Source of the DNA: Blautia coccoides | GTDB lineage: Bacteria > Bacillota > Clostridia > Lachnospirales > Lachnospiraceae | NCBI RefSeq assembly: GCF_034355335.1 | Contig: NZ_CP136422.1 | Location: 1,553,001-1,617,000 of the forward strand | DNA: 64,000 nt | Direction of reading: 5' to 3' | Shown: positions 63,193 to 64,000 of the stretch, in pieces | Layout: every line of letters begins with the position of its first letter | Numbering within the stretch: position 1 is the stretch's first letter | The notes under the pieces: model-generated | What the model saw: only the letters and a program-made list of their open reading frames with translations | Database searches by the model: none | Told to the model about the DNA's origin: nothing | Program-made: the position numbers and the translations under genes

Positions 63193-64000
63193 AGCTCAGA
63201 TACTATTTTTTCGACAGCATCCAGATATTGTTCATCCACCGGAGAGTAGACATCCCGGAGCATGCGGCGCGCCTCATGGTAATAATATGCAGCGTCAGAG
63301 GGAAGCGCATTCTGAACGGAAATGTTGTTCTCGCCTGCCGGATAGACTCCCGCTTTTATCTGTGCGTAGATGCGGTATATAACTCCCTTTTCATAAGGAT
63401 TTTGCAGCTTTTCTGCATAACCCAGCGCAGTTTCCAGATGGTTCAGTGCCTTATCCCATTCTCCTTTTTCCAGGAGTATCTGGGAATAGTAGGAATATGG
63501 AAGACTGCGTCCCCACATAAGATTTCCCTGCTCGTAGCGGGCAATGGACTCTGTCAGATATTTTTCCGCAGAACAAAGGCTGCCGCTGTCATAAGCGGCC
63601 ATTCCCGCATAGGCGTAGAATACCGATACCCCGCTGACCAGGAAGTTGCTGCCGCCGATCTGCAGAGCCTTTTCATAGCATTCCATTGCCTTTTCGTATG
63701 CCATGGAATGCCGGAATGCCTCTCCGATCCAGGAATAGGCAGCGGCCAGATTGTATAGATGCTCGTCTCTGGCGGGGGAACTGCTGAAAATTTCAATGGC
63801 ATCCTGCAGATGGGAAATTCCCTTTTCCAGACTGCCTTTCATGATATCACCGAGACCCTGCAGCCGCTTCCAGATTGCTGTCTCATCAGAGAAATCCGTA
63901 GGTGAGAGAAGCTGCAGGGATTCCGATACAACCTCTTCCATTTTATCAGGTTCATAGCGGTTGATATATACACAGATCAACTGGCGGTTTGCCTGCAGAA
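63189..64000 (-). CDS. TPR-like helical repeat protein, 5' part beyond the window
   Basis: C-terminal part of a larger protein. Repeats of about 34-40 residues are visible: AAAYSWIGEAFRHSMAYEKAMECYEKALQIG, AYDSGSLCSAEKYLTESIARYEQG, ILLEKGEWDKALNHLETALGYAEK. The frame stays open to the window edge (LQANRQLICVYINRYEP), so the TTG at 63980 is not the start. Could be the sensor half of a LuxR/MalT-type or other tetratricopeptide regulator. No DNA-binding domain is in view. Confidence 0.65.
   Translation of the reverse strand, partial: LQANRQLICVYINRYEPDKMEEVVSESLQLLSPTDFSDETAIWKRLQGLGDIMKGSLEKGISHLQDAIEIFSSSPARDEHLYNLAAAYSWIGEAFRHSMAYEKAMECYEKALQIGGSNFLVSGVSVFYAYAGMAAYDSGSLCSAEKYLTESIARYEQGNLMWGRSLPYSYYSQILLEKGEWDKALNHLETALGYAEKLQNPYEKGVIYRIYAQIKAGVYPAGENNISVQNALPSDAAYYYHEARRMLRDVYSPVDEQYLDAVEKIVSEL

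Noticed and set aside
1..64000. CRISPR arrays, tRNA or rRNA genes
   Set aside because: No regularly spaced identical repeats and no cloverleaf or rRNA-like sequence was recognised on reading; a dedicated search was not possible.

Overview
The window looks like chromosome of an anaerobic gut Clostridium of the family Lachnospiraceae (Blautia/Ruminococcus-like). The evidence is moderate-to-low GC, strong Shine-Dalgarno sequences, Bce-type two-component/ABC modules, a sortase-assembled SpaA-type pilus, class II ribonucleotide reductase, EFR1 ferredoxin and IS110-family elements. The genus is an inference. No rRNA, tRNA or CRISPR array was seen.

Region A (1-18 kb) is a cell-envelope / antimicrobial-peptide resistance island. 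A Cpr/Lan-type sensor kinase and regulator (minus strand) faces a three-gene lantibiotic-immunity-type ABC transporter. An IS110-family element now sits between this transporter and a four-fold 11-bp repeat that looks like the regulator's operator. Downstream come a YxeA-like protein, two receiver-only regulators, a polyprenyl diphosphate synthase, a CmpB-type membrane protein, a membrane-anchored metallophosphoesterase, a lipoprotein, a second regulator/kinase pair and a second ABC/FtsX transporter. The polyprenyl synthase operon and the second transporter carry almost identical promoters with two direct repeats 11 bp apart. The copy before the synthase is still preceded by the last codons of a deleted kinase. 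This is the best candidate for an undescribed co-regulated system.

Region B (18-24 kb) is a graveyard: an intact acyltransferase and two intact GNATs lie among broken GNAT, HAD, KilA-N, small membrane, transglycosylase and XRE genes.

Region C (about 23-45.7 kb) is a decayed integrative-element-like segment. It has ParM/ParR-type partition genes, a second IS110 element, a double ribbon-helix-helix protein, a broken C5-cytosine methyltransferase, an amidoligase plus gamma-glutamylcyclotransferase pair, a thioester/CnaB adhesin fused in frame to a tyrosine recombinase, a GC-rich recombinase island, a complete pilus operon (two LPxTG-like pilins, two class C sortases, a third anchored subunit) and a truncated sigma-like gene. 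That last gene fuses at about 45.68 kb to a truncated AraC gene.

Region D (46-64 kb) is intact chromosome: sugar acetyltransferase, MATE pump, a third regulator/kinase/ABC module with its own repeat operator, solute-binding lipoprotein, esterase, AraC regulator, nrdJ with an NrdR box inside its promoter, ArsR-EFR1 ferredoxin, HAD phosphatase, CdaR-type regulator divergent from glycerate kinase, and a TPR-like gene cut by the window edge.
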